The position numbers and the translations under genes are program-made. The notes below the pieces were generated by a model. The model ran no database searches. It was not told the origin of the DNA and worked only from the letters and a program-made list of their open reading frames with translations. Positions 8,339-17,492 of a stretch of DNA of 64,000 nt are shown in pieces. This DNA comes from Sulfurovum sp. (lineage in GTDB: Bacteria; Campylobacterota; Campylobacteria; Campylobacterales; Sulfurovaceae). Position 1 is the first letter of the stretch; each line of letters opens with the position of its first letter. The stretch is taken from NCBI GenBank assembly GCA_002733215.1, contig NVUY01000013.1:18433-82432 (forward strand). The letters run 5' to 3'.

Positions 8339-10216
8339 CTACTTCCCAAACAAATAAATCAAGCCAGGAAACATCACAATAATCCCCAACGCCAAAACCT
8401 GCAATAAGATAAACGGCACAACACCCTTATAGATAGCCCCCGTACTCACTTTATCCCCTGCTGCACCCTTGAGGTAAAACAAAGCAAAACCAAAGGGAGG
8501 TGTGAGGAAGGAGGCTTGTAGGTTCATGGCTATGAGTATGGCGAACCAGATGGGGTCTATGCCTAGCATGGCTACTATGGGTACTAAGATGGGGACAACC
8601 ACAAAAGCTATCTCTATAAAGTCTATGAAAAATCCTAAGATGAAGATGACCAGCATGGCTATGAAAATAAATGTCCAGACATCACCTTGTTCTCCTGCAA
8701 AAAATGCCATTGCCATGTCACCTCCGCCCAGTTCACCAAAAATGAGCGAAAAGGCTGTAGCCCCTATGAGTATCATAAATATCATGGCGGTGAGCTTGAC
8801 GGTTTCTATGGCTGCGTAACGTAACATCGCATAAGAAAATGTCTTTTTATAGACTGCCAATACCACTGCACCTAAGACCCCAATAGCTGCTGATTCAGAA
8901 GGAGATGCTATCCCTGCGAATATAGAGCCAAGCACAACCCCAATGAGTAACAAGGGAGGTATAATCTCTTTCACCGCTTCTTTGATGATATCGCCATAGG
9001 GTTCATTAGACTCTATAGCAGGTGCAACATCTTTAGAAAAGTATGAGAGTATCAATATATAAATGATGTAAAGTATGATGAGTAAAAGTCCAGGAACAAC
9101 TGCTGCACGAAACAAATCCCCCACAGACAAATGCATCTGGTCACCCAATATAATGAGTACTATAGAAGGGGGGATGAGCTGTCCCAGTGTACCAGAAGCC
9201 GCTATGCTTCCCGAAGCCAAGGCAGGACTATAGTTATGCTTTAACATTAAAGGAAGCGCTATGAGAGACATCATCACTACCGATGCCCCTACTATGCCTG
9301 TACTTGCTGCCAATATAGCTCCCACAAGTACCACAGAGATGGCTAGCCCTCCACGTACTGAACCAAAGAGTTTAGCCATACTTAGCAGTAAACCTTCTGC
9401 CATCTTAGACTTTTCGAGTATCAAGCCCATAAAGATGAAAAGAGGTATAGCCATGAGTGTCACATTGCCCATAATGCCATAGGTTCTGTATGGGAGCATT
9501 TCCAGTGTATGTAGTCCAACTTCATCTGTGATAAGCGCAAAAAACAAAGCCACCCCTGCAAAAACAAAAGCAACTTGAAAACCAAGCATGAGTAAAAACA
9601 GTGCCAGTGCAAACATAAGAAACACAGGGTCAATCCAAAATGCCATGCGGTTAAACCAGGCAATATATATGAGTATAGCCACAAGGGATACTCCTACGAG
9701 GGTTTTCAATAGTGCTACTTTGTTTTCTAGCCTATGATAAGCTTTTAAGACTTCTGAAAGTGCCTGAAGCAAGAGAAGTATAAATGCCAATACCAACACA
9801 GCTTTTATGATCCAGCGATGCGTTAGTCCGCCTGGGTCAGATGAAACCTCATTTTGCATGTAGGACTGCATGGTCATATCGAGTGCATCATTTAAAAAAA
9901 GTAATGAAAAGGGCATCACCAGCAACAGCATGGAGAGTATCTGGACTATCATCCGTGTATCTGTGCTGTAACGCTCAAAAAAGATGTCTACTCTTACATG
10001 TTTATCGTGCTTAAGTGCATAAGTTAGTCCTAGTAAAAATATCATGTCAAAGAGATGCCATTCTATCTCCTGTAAAGCTATGGAACCAGCAGAGAACAGA
10101 TAACGCATTGCGGCATCATAGACCACAAGAAGTGAAAGGATCATGACGAAAATAGCGGCCAGATAACCACTGTATTTAGCGATACGGTCTAAGTAGTAAG
10201 AGAGTTGTGTTTGCAT
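8339..10216 (-). CDS. Fused TRAP transporter permease (DctQ-DctM)
   Basis: A 625-residue integral membrane protein. Residues 1-165 hold the four helices of the small DctQ subunit (AMRYLFSAGSIALQEIEWHLFDMIFLLG is the usual QxQ core region). Residues about 190-620 hold the twelve-helix DctM permease, with GASVVMMSLIALPLMLKHNY, SGTLGQLIPPSIVLIILG, ASPSESAAIG and FLTPPFGFALFYLKG. TRAP systems take up C4-dicarboxylates, keto acids, sialic acid, taurine and similar solutes using a sodium gradient and a periplasmic DctP protein. No DctP gene is adjacent, so the binding protein is either elsewhere or lost. The ATG has only a weak ribosome-binding site. A head-to-tail neighbour on the same strand is lacking. 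Confidence 0.93.
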   Translation of the reverse strand: MQTQLSYYLDRIAKYSGYLAAIFVMILSLLVVYDAAMRYLFSAGSIALQEIEWHLFDMIFLLGLTYALKHDKHVRVDIFFERYSTDTRMIVQILSMLLLVMPFSLLFLNDALDMTMQSYMQNEVSSDPGGLTHRWIIKAVLVLAFILLLLQALSEVLKAYHRLENKVALLKTLVGVSLVAILIYIAWFNRMAFWIDPVFLMFALALFLLMLGFQVAFVFAGVALFFALITDEVGLHTLEMLPYRTYGIMGNVTLMAIPLFIFMGLILEKSKMAEGLLLSMAKLFGSVRGGLAISVVLVGAILAASTGIVGASVVMMSLIALPLMLKHNYSPALASGSIAASGTLGQLIPPSIVLIILGDQMHLSVGDLFRAAVVPGLLLIILYIIYILILSYFSKDVAPAIESNEPYGDIIKEAVKEIIPPLLLIGVVLGSIFAGIASPSESAAIGVLGAVVLAVYKKTFSYAMLRYAAIETVKLTAMIFMILIGATAFSLIFGELGGGDMAMAFFAGEQGDVWTFIFIAMLVIFILGFFIDFIEIAFVVVPILVPIVAMLGIDPIWFAILIAMNLQASFLTPPFGFALFYLKGAAGDKVSTGAIYKGVVPFILLQVLALGIIVMFPGLIYLFGK

Positions 10217-10341
10217 AGCCTACTTCTTTTTTGATATATTTTCTAAAATTTTATCTTCTTTGTGATGAGGGATTGCTTTCCCTGAACACGCTAAAAGTGG
10301 AATACATGATATAATAGAAAACCTCAATATCAGGAAACGTT

Positions 10342-11748
10342 GTGCAAGAGATAGAAAGAAAGTACCTGCTTAAAGACTCCATCCTCTCACTTATCAAAGA
10401 ACATGGTCTTCAAAAGCACAGGATCATCCAGTTCTATACCACGATCACCCCTGACAAAGGAGTACGCTACAGACAGATGGATGAGCGTTATTTTAAAACC
10501 GTGAAACATGGCATCGGTCCTGCAAGGGAAGAAATTGAAGTAGAGATATCCGAAAGGAAATTTAAAAAGAAACTCAAAGACCGCATCACTAAGCCCCTAA
10601 GAAAAAACCGATACATGTTTTACCTTTATGGGGAAGAATACTCCATAGATGTGTTTAAGAAAGATCTCAAAGGTTTCCATATCCTTGAGATCGAATTTCC
10701 TTCTATGAAAGCCTTTGAAGTATTTACACTGCCCTTTGTTTTAGAGGGACATGTGATCAAAGATGTGAGTTTTGATGAATCATTTCGAAACAAGAACATC
10801 GCTCTGCATGGCAGACCCCCCTCATCCTATGAACTGGATGTACTATTTAAAGCGCTTGACACAAAAAGTACAAATGAACTTGATGCCTATTTCATCCCCA
10901 AGCTCACACCCCTTGCTGCGCTTCGGGTCATCTTATACAAATTTTCTCTAAGCATTCTCGCTTACAAAGAACGTCTCATCATGCATGACGATGCAGAAGA
11001 TCTGCATCAGTTCAGGATCAACATCAGAAAATCCAGAGCTTTTTTAAAAGAGTTCGGATTTTTGATCCCTAAAAAGCATCTCGCCTACTTTAATGAACAT
11101 CTGTCCGATTTTGCAACACAAACCAACCAAAAACGCGATCTCGATGTCATCAAAGAACGTTTAGGCGAACTGGATAAAGACCATAAAATGATCCAAAAGG
11201 ACATCAAACAAAAACGGAAACATGAATATCAACAGATACAAGAGATGTTAAGAAGCAAGACATTCGAAAATTTCTTTTACAACTATCAAGACATGTTGAG
11301 CAAAGAGACACTGCTTACTTCGGACGATCACACAGGAAGCATAGAGAAGACAGCCAAAGAAGTCATTGGTTACCTACACCATAAGATCATCAAAAAGATA
11401 GATGCTTTAGAAAAAGATTTTGATGCGCAGAAGCTTCATAAAATAAGGATCTCACTTAAAAAACTGCGTTATCTTCTCGAAGAGTTCCAGCATATATTTG
11501 GTGAAGAGAAAATAGAAAAGATGATAAACAAAGGGAAGGAACTGCAAACTCTGCTTGGAGATTTTAACGATACGGTCAACCAGAAGAAGCTTCTTCATGA
11601 CTACTTTCAACGTAATAAAAAGAAGATATCAGACCGCAAAGAGCTTGAACATACCCTTTTGGATAAAACTGAAAAGATCCAGAAAAAATTAATGCTTCAA
11701 GCCAAAAAAAAGCTGCATATGTTCAAAGAACAAGCTTTCGATCTATAA
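10342..11748 (+). CDS. CYTH and CHAD domain protein
   Basis: A 468-residue soluble protein starting at GTG, eight bases after AGGAA. Residues 1-155 form the CYTH triphosphate tunnel domain: EIERKYLL at the N-terminus is the ExExK signature, and RYRQ, KTVKHG, REEIEVEI and LEIEFP supply charged tunnel residues. Residues about 185-460 form a CHAD domain, two helical halves each with a conserved histidine motif (HQFRINIRKSRAFLKEF and HKIRISLKKLRYLLEEF). CYTH domains hydrolyse inorganic triphosphate or related substrates, and CHAD domains bind polyphosphate; the fusion is common. Together they suggest tripolyphosphatase activity linked to polyphosphate granules. No ppk or ppx gene is in the window. 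Confidence 0.92.
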   Translation: MQEIERKYLLKDSILSLIKEHGLQKHRIIQFYTTITPDKGVRYRQMDERYFKTVKHGIGPAREEIEVEISERKFKKKLKDRITKPLRKNRYMFYLYGEEYSIDVFKKDLKGFHILEIEFPSMKAFEVFTLPFVLEGHVIKDVSFDESFRNKNIALHGRPPSSYELDVLFKALDTKSTNELDAYFIPKLTPLAALRVILYKFSLSILAYKERLIMHDDAEDLHQFRINIRKSRAFLKEFGFLIPKKHLAYFNEHLSDFATQTNQKRDLDVIKERLGELDKDHKMIQKDIKQKRKHEYQQIQEMLRSKTFENFFYNYQDMLSKETLLTSDDHTGSIEKTAKEVIGYLHHKIIKKIDALEKDFDAQKLHKIRISLKKLRYLLEEFQHIFGEEKIEKMINKGKELQTLLGDFNDTVNQKKLLHDYFQRNKKKISDRKELEHTLLDKTEKIQKKLMLQAKKKLHMFKEQAFDL

Positions 11749-11749
11749 A

Positions 11750-12544
11750 CTACTTCCAATACGTATTTAAGCGAACATTCCAGCCTTTACGCCATCGTTC
11801 TTCGCCTCGTGCAGGCGGAGAGTTTTTGATGCGTCTTGAGAGCATGGCTTTGGCAGACTCTGCAAATGCTTTGGTCTTGTTCTTCTCTTTGGGATCCATG
11901 TGTTCAAGTACTTGCAACAGTCCCCAACCCTGCCCTTTGTAACGTTCACTTTTAAGTGTGCCTTCACCTTTGAAGTTGGTGTAGTCCAGAAGTACGTAAA
12001 GCCCTCTTTCATTGATGCTTCCGTCTTTGTTCTGCATCACTTCATAAAAACGTTTTTTTACCAGAGCTTCTCTTTTAATATCATCCATACTCTCTAACAT
12101 TTGAGGCAGTGCCTGACTGAGGCGTTGTGCCATGAACTCAGCCTGATAGGACATCGTTGATTTAAGAAAAGCGAACAGCTCTGTATACTTTTTGCTCTTT
12201 GCTTTTTTAGCTGCGTAAAATTCTGTTTTACTCTTCCATGGCAGTGCTGTTTTGGAGTTGAGCCAACCCGGCATCTTTGCACCCTTCTTTTCCATAAAAG
12301 CCACCACCATAGGGAAAACTTCTCTAAAACGTTCCGTATGTCCTTTGGAAAACCAGATAAAGTGTCCTATGCCCACCGAAGCAAAGTCTTCACCATCATT
12401 CCAGTGTACCAAATACTTGTCAAGTCCCGCACCCTCATTCTGCCACACTTTTTTAGCGATGTAGTTCGCCTGTGTCTTGGTCAGTTTGATTTCTGAGGAA
12501 AAAAGTGTTGTGAACAGTAAAGCAGCTAAAAAAATGAATCTCAT
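11750..12544 (-). CDS. Secreted lysozyme-like protein
   Basis: A 264-residue protein with a signal peptide (MRFIFLAALLFTTLFSSE). The mature N-terminus reads WQNEGAGLDKY, then WNDGEDFASVGIGHFIWF. This is the arrangement of the catalytic Glu and the GxGH turn in GH24 (T4-type) lysozymes: E-G, a Tyr, an Asp/Trp-Asn-Gly loop and a (T/S)xGIGH motif. A GWGLLQVLEHM stretch near residue 210 resembles the second half of muramidase folds. I infer a periplasmic peptidoglycan hydrolase, but the body is not a clear member of a named family. It is convergent with the CYTH-CHAD gene, whose stop is two bases away, and divergent from the META gene. Confidence 0.65.
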   Translation of the reverse strand: MRFIFLAALLFTTLFSSEIKLTKTQANYIAKKVWQNEGAGLDKYLVHWNDGEDFASVGIGHFIWFSKGHTERFREVFPMVVAFMEKKGAKMPGWLNSKTALPWKSKTEFYAAKKAKSKKYTELFAFLKSTMSYQAEFMAQRLSQALPQMLESMDDIKREALVKKRFYEVMQNKDGSINERGLYVLLDYTNFKGEGTLKSERYKGQGWGLLQVLEHMDPKEKNKTKAFAESAKAMLSRRIKNSPPARGEERWRKGWNVRLNTYWK

Positions 12545-12604
12545 TTATACTCCATTAAATAATATCCATTATACTATCAGAAATAACCCCTAAGGAAGTT
12601 TTGA

Positions 12605-13054
12605 ATGATTAAAAAGAATGTATGGTTGGCTGTCCTCTTCGCAGTACTCTACACACTTTCTGTATCTGCAAAGACCATAGACTTGGATGACCTCGACGGA
12701 AACTGGCACCTTCGCATCATGGACGGCAAGGAAGTACGCAAAGCAAGAGCCATACTCGATTTTGATTCCGAGAAAATGACGATCAACGGTTTTGACGGAT
12801 GTAACCGCATTACAGGAAAACTGGTAGTAAATAATGAGATCATGTTTTCACAGCTTAAAATGACCAAAAGAGCCTGTAGACTATCTGTGCAAAGATATGT
12901 GAGTCAAAGATTACATGAAGTGATGAAGGAAGGATTCACCATTAGTGAAACTATCACAAACGGTGTGGAGGGCATTACCCTGAAAAGCCCGAAACACACA
13001 CTCTTCTTTGGAAAAATGGGCAATGACAGCTTCCTTGACAAGCTTGTGAAATAG
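12605..13054 (+). CDS. META-domain (HslJ-like) secreted protein
   Basis: A 149-residue protein with a signal peptide (about 1-22, ending VSAKT). The mature part is one META domain: LDGNWHLRIMDGKEV, then the signature GFDGCNRITGKLVV (about 61-74) and the paired cysteine in KRACRL. META proteins include HslJ of Escherichia coli, linked to novobiocin resistance and membrane stress. The function is not known in detail. AAGGA upstream supports the ATG. It is a single gene, divergent from the lysozyme-like gene with 60 bp between, and followed by a repeat pair at 13088-13153. Confidence 0.85.
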   Translation: MIKKNVWLAVLFAVLYTLSVSAKTIDLDDLDGNWHLRIMDGKEVRKARAILDFDSEKMTINGFDGCNRITGKLVVNNEIMFSQLKMTKRACRLSVQRYVSQRLHEVMKEGFTISETITNGVEGITLKSPKHTLFFGKMGNDSFLDKLVK

Positions 13055-13087
13055 TACCCCACTGGCTTACAGAATATTCCTTTACTC

Positions 13088-13153
13088 GTAGGGTCGGTTC
13101 ACCGACCAATGGTATTATTATCATGCATATTATGGTTGGTGAACCGACCCTAC
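13088..13153. repeat. REP pair in head-to-head orientation (BIME), GTAGGGTCGG family
   Basis: Left copy 13088-13107: GTAGGGTCGGTTCACCGACC. Right copy 13134-13153 is its reverse complement with one mismatch. Each unit is itself a hairpin (GGTCGGT/ACCGACC) headed by GTAG, the layout of REP units mobilised by RAYT transposases. Related units lie at 44272, 50003, 50070 and 59796. Confidence 0.85.
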
Positions 13154-13186
13154 ATTTGAACCAGTGAAGATATTTAAATTAATTAT

Positions 13187-13308
13187 TTCGTCTGAGTTTG
13201 CTTTAGATTTGCTCAAACGGGTTTTGCGCAGAGCGGGAGCATACTAATAGTATGTGACCAAACGAAGCAAAGTCCGTTTGAGCAAAGATGAAGTAAAATC
13301 AGACGAAA
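13187..13308. repeat. 122-bp imperfect palindrome that forms the 3' end of murF
   Basis: Nested inverted repeats: TTTCGTCTGA (13187) with TCAGACGAAA (13299), TTTGCTCAAACGG (13208) with CCGTTTGAGCAAA (13274), and CATACTA/TAGTATG at the centre. The right outer arm contains the stop codon and last codons of murF. This could be a large bidirectional terminator or a miniature mobile element that supplied a new C-terminus. Confidence 0.75.
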
Positions 13309-14768
13309 CTCGGTGCATCATTGGCGAAGAGGATCAAATCCCCCACTCGAGTTTGTTCAATTAACATACTCTCCATCTCACCTTTAGTAGCCAATTTCAC
13401 CAACTTCTCCGCTTCTACATGATCTTTAAAGATCACATAGTTCAAATCACCAGTCACAACTACCACATCAAATACTTCATTGGCTCTTTGTGCCACTTGG
13501 ATATTCAATTCGTCATCTACCTCAACAAGTCCCGGAGTGATGACCACTTTTCTGCCCTCATAAGTAGTAGCCAGGTCAAATGACGCCATCATGCCGTCGA
13601 TGTTCCCGTTGTAAGAGTCATCAAGTATGACTTTTCCTCCTGCATCGATACGCTGGAGTCTGTGATCCACTGCTTTGAGTGTAGAGAGTCCTTCTTGTAT
13701 CTGCTCATCGTTGAGTCCCAGTTCTTTGGCTACAAGTACCGCTGCTACCAGGTTCATCGCGTTGAAAGCTCCCAGAATGCTGGCTGAGTAACGCACACCT
13801 CCCAGTGTAAAGCTTGTACTATCAAGTGTCGCTTCAACATCTTCTATGACAAACTCCGGAGCAGCCTCTTTTGTGCGTATGTCCATACTTTCTTTAGATC
13901 CGAAAGTATGTATATGTGCTTCAGGTTTCACTCTGGCACTCTCATGTATCCACGCCTCTTTGAGTCTGGCGGTTTGCACTATCTCCATCTTCGTGTTACG
14001 TATGTTCTCCATCGTTCTGAAGTACTCTATATGTGCAGGGCCTATCTTCCCCACGACCACATAATGCGGGTTTACAAAAGTTGTGATCTCAGCGATGTCA
14101 CCCTCACCTCTTGCTCCCATTTCCACGACATAGACTTCCGTATCGTCAGGCAGGTCATCGTTGACATCTTTCATCACGCCGCCAAGCGTATTGACGGAAC
14201 GTGGCGTGGAGTGGGTTCTGTATTTGGCCTTCAACAAATGTTCTATATAGTTTTTGATACTTGTTTTACCGTAACTCGCGGTAATGCCCACCACGATGAG
14301 ATCATCCATAGATTCTATCTTCTCTTCCGCTTTGACCTTAAAGCCGTGAAAGAGCATCTTCTCGATGAACATGGAGATAAAATAGGCTAAAAAAAGCGGT
14401 ATAAGTACAGCATAATATGTCATCACTCCGGACAAAACAAGCATCATATTGAAAATCGAAATAAGCATCAGCACAGCGAAAAAACGTTTCACCCTTCCTG
14501 TAAAGACCAAAGGTTTGTCAAGCCCTTTATACCAGAGGTAAAGCAAGCCCAAAGAAGCAATGACCACCATAAAACCATACGCACTCACAGCGCTTACAAA
14601 AGCATAAAGAGAAAAAGGTAACAAAAAGTAGACAAAGTGCCACCATATTTTGGTATGGTGAAAAAGTACACGGTTCAGTTTGTAGCTGTACCACTGCAGA
14701 TTGGTAATGAAGTAGTAGCCCATAGCCAAAATAAACAGTATGTAAAATAGTGAGTTAAGTAGTATCAT
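13299..14768 (-). CDS. murF: MurF, UDP-MurNAc-tripeptide-D-Ala-D-Ala ligase, membrane-anchored form
   Basis: A 489-residue Mur ligase that adds D-Ala-D-Ala to the UDP-MurNAc tripeptide in cell-wall synthesis. The N-terminus carries several membrane helices (about residues 1-130) in place of the usual soluble UDP-binding domain, as in other Campylobacterota. The ATP site is GITASYGKTSIKNY (about 163-176), then VVEMGARGEGDIAEI, the central HRLQRIDAGGKVILDDSYNGN (about 371-391) and a C-terminal Rossmann domain. The start ATG overlaps the hydrolase stop (ATGA), eight bases after GGAG. The last codons and stop lie in a palindromic element, so the extreme C-terminus may have been replaced. Confidence 0.93.
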   Translation of the reverse strand: MILLNSLFYILFILAMGYYFITNLQWYSYKLNRVLFHHTKIWWHFVYFLLPFSLYAFVSAVSAYGFMVVIASLGLLYLWYKGLDKPLVFTGRVKRFFAVLMLISIFNMMLVLSGVMTYYAVLIPLFLAYFISMFIEKMLFHGFKVKAEEKIESMDDLIVVGITASYGKTSIKNYIEHLLKAKYRTHSTPRSVNTLGGVMKDVNDDLPDDTEVYVVEMGARGEGDIAEITTFVNPHYVVVGKIGPAHIEYFRTMENIRNTKMEIVQTARLKEAWIHESARVKPEAHIHTFGSKESMDIRTKEAAPEFVIEDVEATLDSTSFTLGGVRYSASILGAFNAMNLVAAVLVAKELGLNDEQIQEGLSTLKAVDHRLQRIDAGGKVILDDSYNGNIDGMMASFDLATTYEGRKVVITPGLVEVDDELNIQVAQRANEVFDVVVVTGDLNYVIFKDHVEAEKLVKLATKGEMESMLIEQTRVGDLILFANDAPSFV

Positions 14769-15496
14769 GCGGTCATCTCCTTGCATTGTTCTGTAATGGT
14801 TTGTGATATAAAGTCTTTATGTGTCAAAAAGAAAAAGTGGTCACCCTCCAAAGGGTAGAACTCAGAGTTCTCTATGAGCCCTGCGATCTTCTCTCCAGTA
14901 TAAAGCGGTGTTGCCGTGTCCTCTTTGCCCCAAAAACAGAGCGCCCTGCTTTTACTTTTGGCAAAAGAAGCTTCAAAGTCCTCATCGACGACATTTTTAA
15001 AGGTTTCATACATTTCATGGCTCATACCCTGGGCATCTGGAGCTACAAAAAGTGCGCGTATCTTCTTCATGCCCAGAGGTTTGAGAAGTTTAAATGTGGC
15101 TATCTTCACTTTCACAGACCAGGGCTTCACCGTGACCACACCCGCAGAAGAGAGAAGCACCAGACAAGGTGTATTCAGCAGCGTAGAGACTTTCCCACCA
15201 AAAGAGTGCCCCATCGCTATACTTGCATTTACACCCAGTTCATCTAAAAAGAGTTGTACGATATGTGCATAATCCACAGTAGTGAGTATCATGTTATTTG
15301 TACTTTTACCAAAACCTGGCATATCGAGGTAAATGTGTTTGTACTGGGGCAGAGTTTTGCCAAAAGCCTGTTTCATGATCTCTTTGTTACTCCCCCAGCC
15401 ATGCAGTACAAGCAGTACTTCATTTTGTGTCGGGTTCACTAACTCATAAGCGAGTTTAAAAGTTTGTTCTTGGTAGTGTATCTCTTTAGATGCCAT
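14765..15496 (-). CDS. Alpha/beta hydrolase
   Basis: A 243-residue soluble hydrolase. Seen motifs: oxyanion loop LHGWGSNKE (about 32-40), nucleophile elbow GHSFGG (about 95-100), acid near FWGKEDTATP (about 190-199) and catalytic histidine in GDHFFF (about 218-223). The family contains esterases, lipases and C-C hydrolases, so the substrate cannot be told. It overlaps murF by four bases (ATGA). I recall murF next to a hydrolase gene in Campylobacter jejuni, so the pair is probably an old unit and the enzyme may act in envelope metabolism. Upstream runs about 200 bp without a gene, up to the outer-membrane pseudogene. Confidence 0.88.
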   Translation of the reverse strand: MASKEIHYQEQTFKLAYELVNPTQNEVLLVLHGWGSNKEIMKQAFGKTLPQYKHIYLDMPGFGKSTNNMILTTVDYAHIVQLFLDELGVNASIAMGHSFGGKVSTLLNTPCLVLLSSAGVVTVKPWSVKVKIATFKLLKPLGMKKIRALFVAPDAQGMSHEMYETFKNVVDEDFEASFAKSKSRALCFWGKEDTATPLYTGEKIAGLIENSEFYPLEGDHFFFLTHKDFISQTITEQCKEMTA

Positions 15497-15619
15497 GTTT
15501 CACCGTTCATAAAAAATTGATTTATTATACAATAGCATTATGAAAATAGCATTTTTAATATTGTGCACTTGGGAAAGTTTTAGCAGATACTCTTTTGTTT
15601 TTCTATTTCATTATCACTT

Positions 15620-15668
15620 TAAATTCGGAGTTTTTGGATGGTATAATTCGATTTTATTATGTTAAAAT
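15620..15668 (+). promoter_or_regulatory. AraC-type regulon element and -10 box for the outer-membrane pseudogene
   Basis: AAATTCGGAGTTTTTGGATGG (15621-15641) matches the TTCGGAT-TT-TTCGGAT direct repeat seen before five other genes of the region, with two or three mismatches. TAAAAT (15663-15668) follows 21 bases downstream, the same spacing as at the other sites. It is the most diverged site, in keeping with the decayed gene it controls. A second -10-like box, TATAAT, lies at about 15673-15678. Confidence 0.6.
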
Positions 15669-15704
15669 CTGATATAATGATAGTAAAATGACAAGGAAGA
15701 TAAA

Positions 15705-16551
15705 ATGAATACCTTAAAAAAATCACTGGTGCTCTCATGTCTCGCACTGCCGCTACTCTCTTTTGCTGCTGAATCTGTGACAGCAGATGCTCCTCCAGCT
15801 GCTAAAAGCTCAAGTGGTCTGAAACTTGCACATGCTGCACAAAATCCGCTTTCCGCTATGATCTCTCTGCCTTTTCAAAACAATATAAACCTTAATGTCG
15901 GTCCTGACAACCAGACACAAAATGTCCTGCTTGTCCAACCGGTCCTCCCTTTTTCACTCAATGATGACTGGAACCTTATTCAAAGAACCATTATGCCGGT
16001 GACAACCCAACCCGGATACATTACAGGAGACGGTACAAAAACCGGACTTGGAAACACTCAGGTATTAGCCTACTTCTCTCCCAAGAAAGATTTTAATGGC
16101 TGGTATTTCGGAGCTTCTCCTGTATTTATTCTTCCTGCATCCAGTACTAACTATGGTTCCAAAAACTGAGGATACGGTGTCTCCGCAGTAGCATTAACCA
16201 TGCCTGGAAGCTGGGTATTAGGAATTCTTTTCACGCAACAATGGATGCCAGCAGGTGCTGATTCAGCACAGGTCAACACCACAACGATCCAGTATTTCGC
16301 CAACTATAATATTCCAGACACAGGCGGATGGTATCTCTCTACTACACCTACCATGACTTACAACAAACGTGCGGCTGCCGGTAACAGATTTAACATACCT
16401 GTTGGTGGAGGTGTAGGAAAGGTATTCCACTGGGGGGAAACAAGCTATGAACTTTAGAACAAATGTCTACAAAAATGTGGTCAAACCTACTGCAAACAGT
16501 TCAGACTGGCAGATACAGGCACAACTTACATTTCTTTTCCCTAATAAGTAA
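15705..16551 (+). pseudogene. Secreted outer-membrane protein, neuromedin-U/transporter-like, two disabling lesions
   Basis: The gene starts well: AAGGA, ATG, and a signal peptide ending SFAAES. Translation then runs to TGA at 16167-16169 (after NYGSKN) and continues in the same frame with GYGVSAVALTMPG, so a Trp codon TGG probably became TGA. A second break lies at the G6 tract 16432-16437. Removing one G gives GKVFHWGKQAMNFRTNVYKN and an uninterrupted C-terminus QLTFLFPNK ending at 16551. Restored, it is about 281 residues of beta-strand-rich outer-membrane protein of the type often annotated neuromedin U or transporter. Its promoter carries the shared AraC-type element. A sequencing error could explain the G-tract but not the TGA as easily. 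Confidence 0.8.
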
Positions 16552-16600
16552 AAAGATCATCCCTTCCTGAAGATATAAAAGCTTTGACTTTTATATCCTT

Positions 16601-17398
16601 CTACTCATCTATCCCTCTATCCAATAATTTATTACGCAGCGGCGTTCCCCATACAGGATAATATTTCAATTTGAAATACACTGTATTGACTGAAGAAGAA
16701 GTAGATACCTGACCGGGCTTGGATTTGTATTGCCATGCCAGTTCAAAACGCAGTTTGCTCTGATCGAGTAACTGGCGTTCTAGTCCCAGTACAAGACGGG
16801 TTTCATAATCATGGTTTGTATCTGTATCTGTTGTATTGTGATCACTGTTATCACTTTTAAATACTTCCGCACCCACTGTAAATTTTCGCCAACTGGAAAA
16901 TACAAAATCCTGATCCAAGGTATATGCTGCCCTTACTCGAAAACGCAATCGCGTGTTATTGATACTGTTCTCATCACCATTGTAAGCGTAATATCTCTCT
17001 TCTGCTCTAAAATAAGAGCTCAAGGTCCATTTGTCTGTCCAGGCAGTATAATGACTCACCCCTACATACGGTCTGACCTCCCACCTGTTCGCACTGTCCC
17101 GGTAGTCTTTATAATACCCTCCCAGACCGCCATGCAAGGCCCAGTTATGATCCAGTGCATAGGCGGCTGAAGGACTTACATAATATTCGGTCCAGTTATT
17201 TTGCTGAAACTCACTGTCGATACCGATATTCCCCTGCACCGTATAATCCTCATTTGAATACCATTGAGGATAAACTTCAAGGACAAGTTCTTTTTCTTTC
17301 TCACCTTCAGGAAAAGCAGAAGAGGTAAAACACAAGAGTAAGAGTACAGGGAGAGTGATCTTAGGTAGTTTACATAGAATGTTTTTATGATGGGTCAT
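16601..17398 (-). CDS. DUF2490-like outer-membrane protein
   Basis: A 265-residue protein with a signal peptide (about 1-29, ending SSAFPEG). The rest alternates short hydrophobic and aromatic strands typical of a beta-barrel (YPQWYSNEDY, WALHGGLGGYYKDY, WTLSSYFRAEERYYAY, LRFELAWQYKS). The strand pattern and length fit the DUF2490 family; function unknown. It lies convergent to the outer-membrane pseudogene with 49 bp between. A -10-like box (TATACT or TATAAT) lies near 17440, but I saw no copy of the shared AraC-type element in front of it. Confidence 0.7.
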   Translation of the reverse strand: MTHHKNILCKLPKITLPVLLLLCFTSSAFPEGEKEKELVLEVYPQWYSNEDYTVQGNIGIDSEFQQNNWTEYYVSPSAAYALDHNWALHGGLGGYYKDYRDSANRWEVRPYVGVSHYTAWTDKWTLSSYFRAEERYYAYNGDENSINNTRLRFRVRAAYTLDQDFVFSSWRKFTVGAEVFKSDNSDHNTTDTDTNHDYETRLVLGLERQLLDQSKLRFELAWQYKSKPGQVSTSSSVNTVYFKLKYYPVWGTPLRNKLLDRGIDE

Positions 17399-17492
17399 AT
17401 CTAAACTCCCTCAGTTTTTATGCATGCTTTTCAGATATAAGTATAGCATTATAAATATATGGTCACCTCCAATGCCATATTGTTTTACGCAA

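Noticed and set aside
16167..16169. In-frame TGA read as selenocysteine or as tryptophan
   Set aside because: No SECIS-like hairpin was apparent, other genes here use TGA as stop, and a second frameshift downstream supports a pseudogene.
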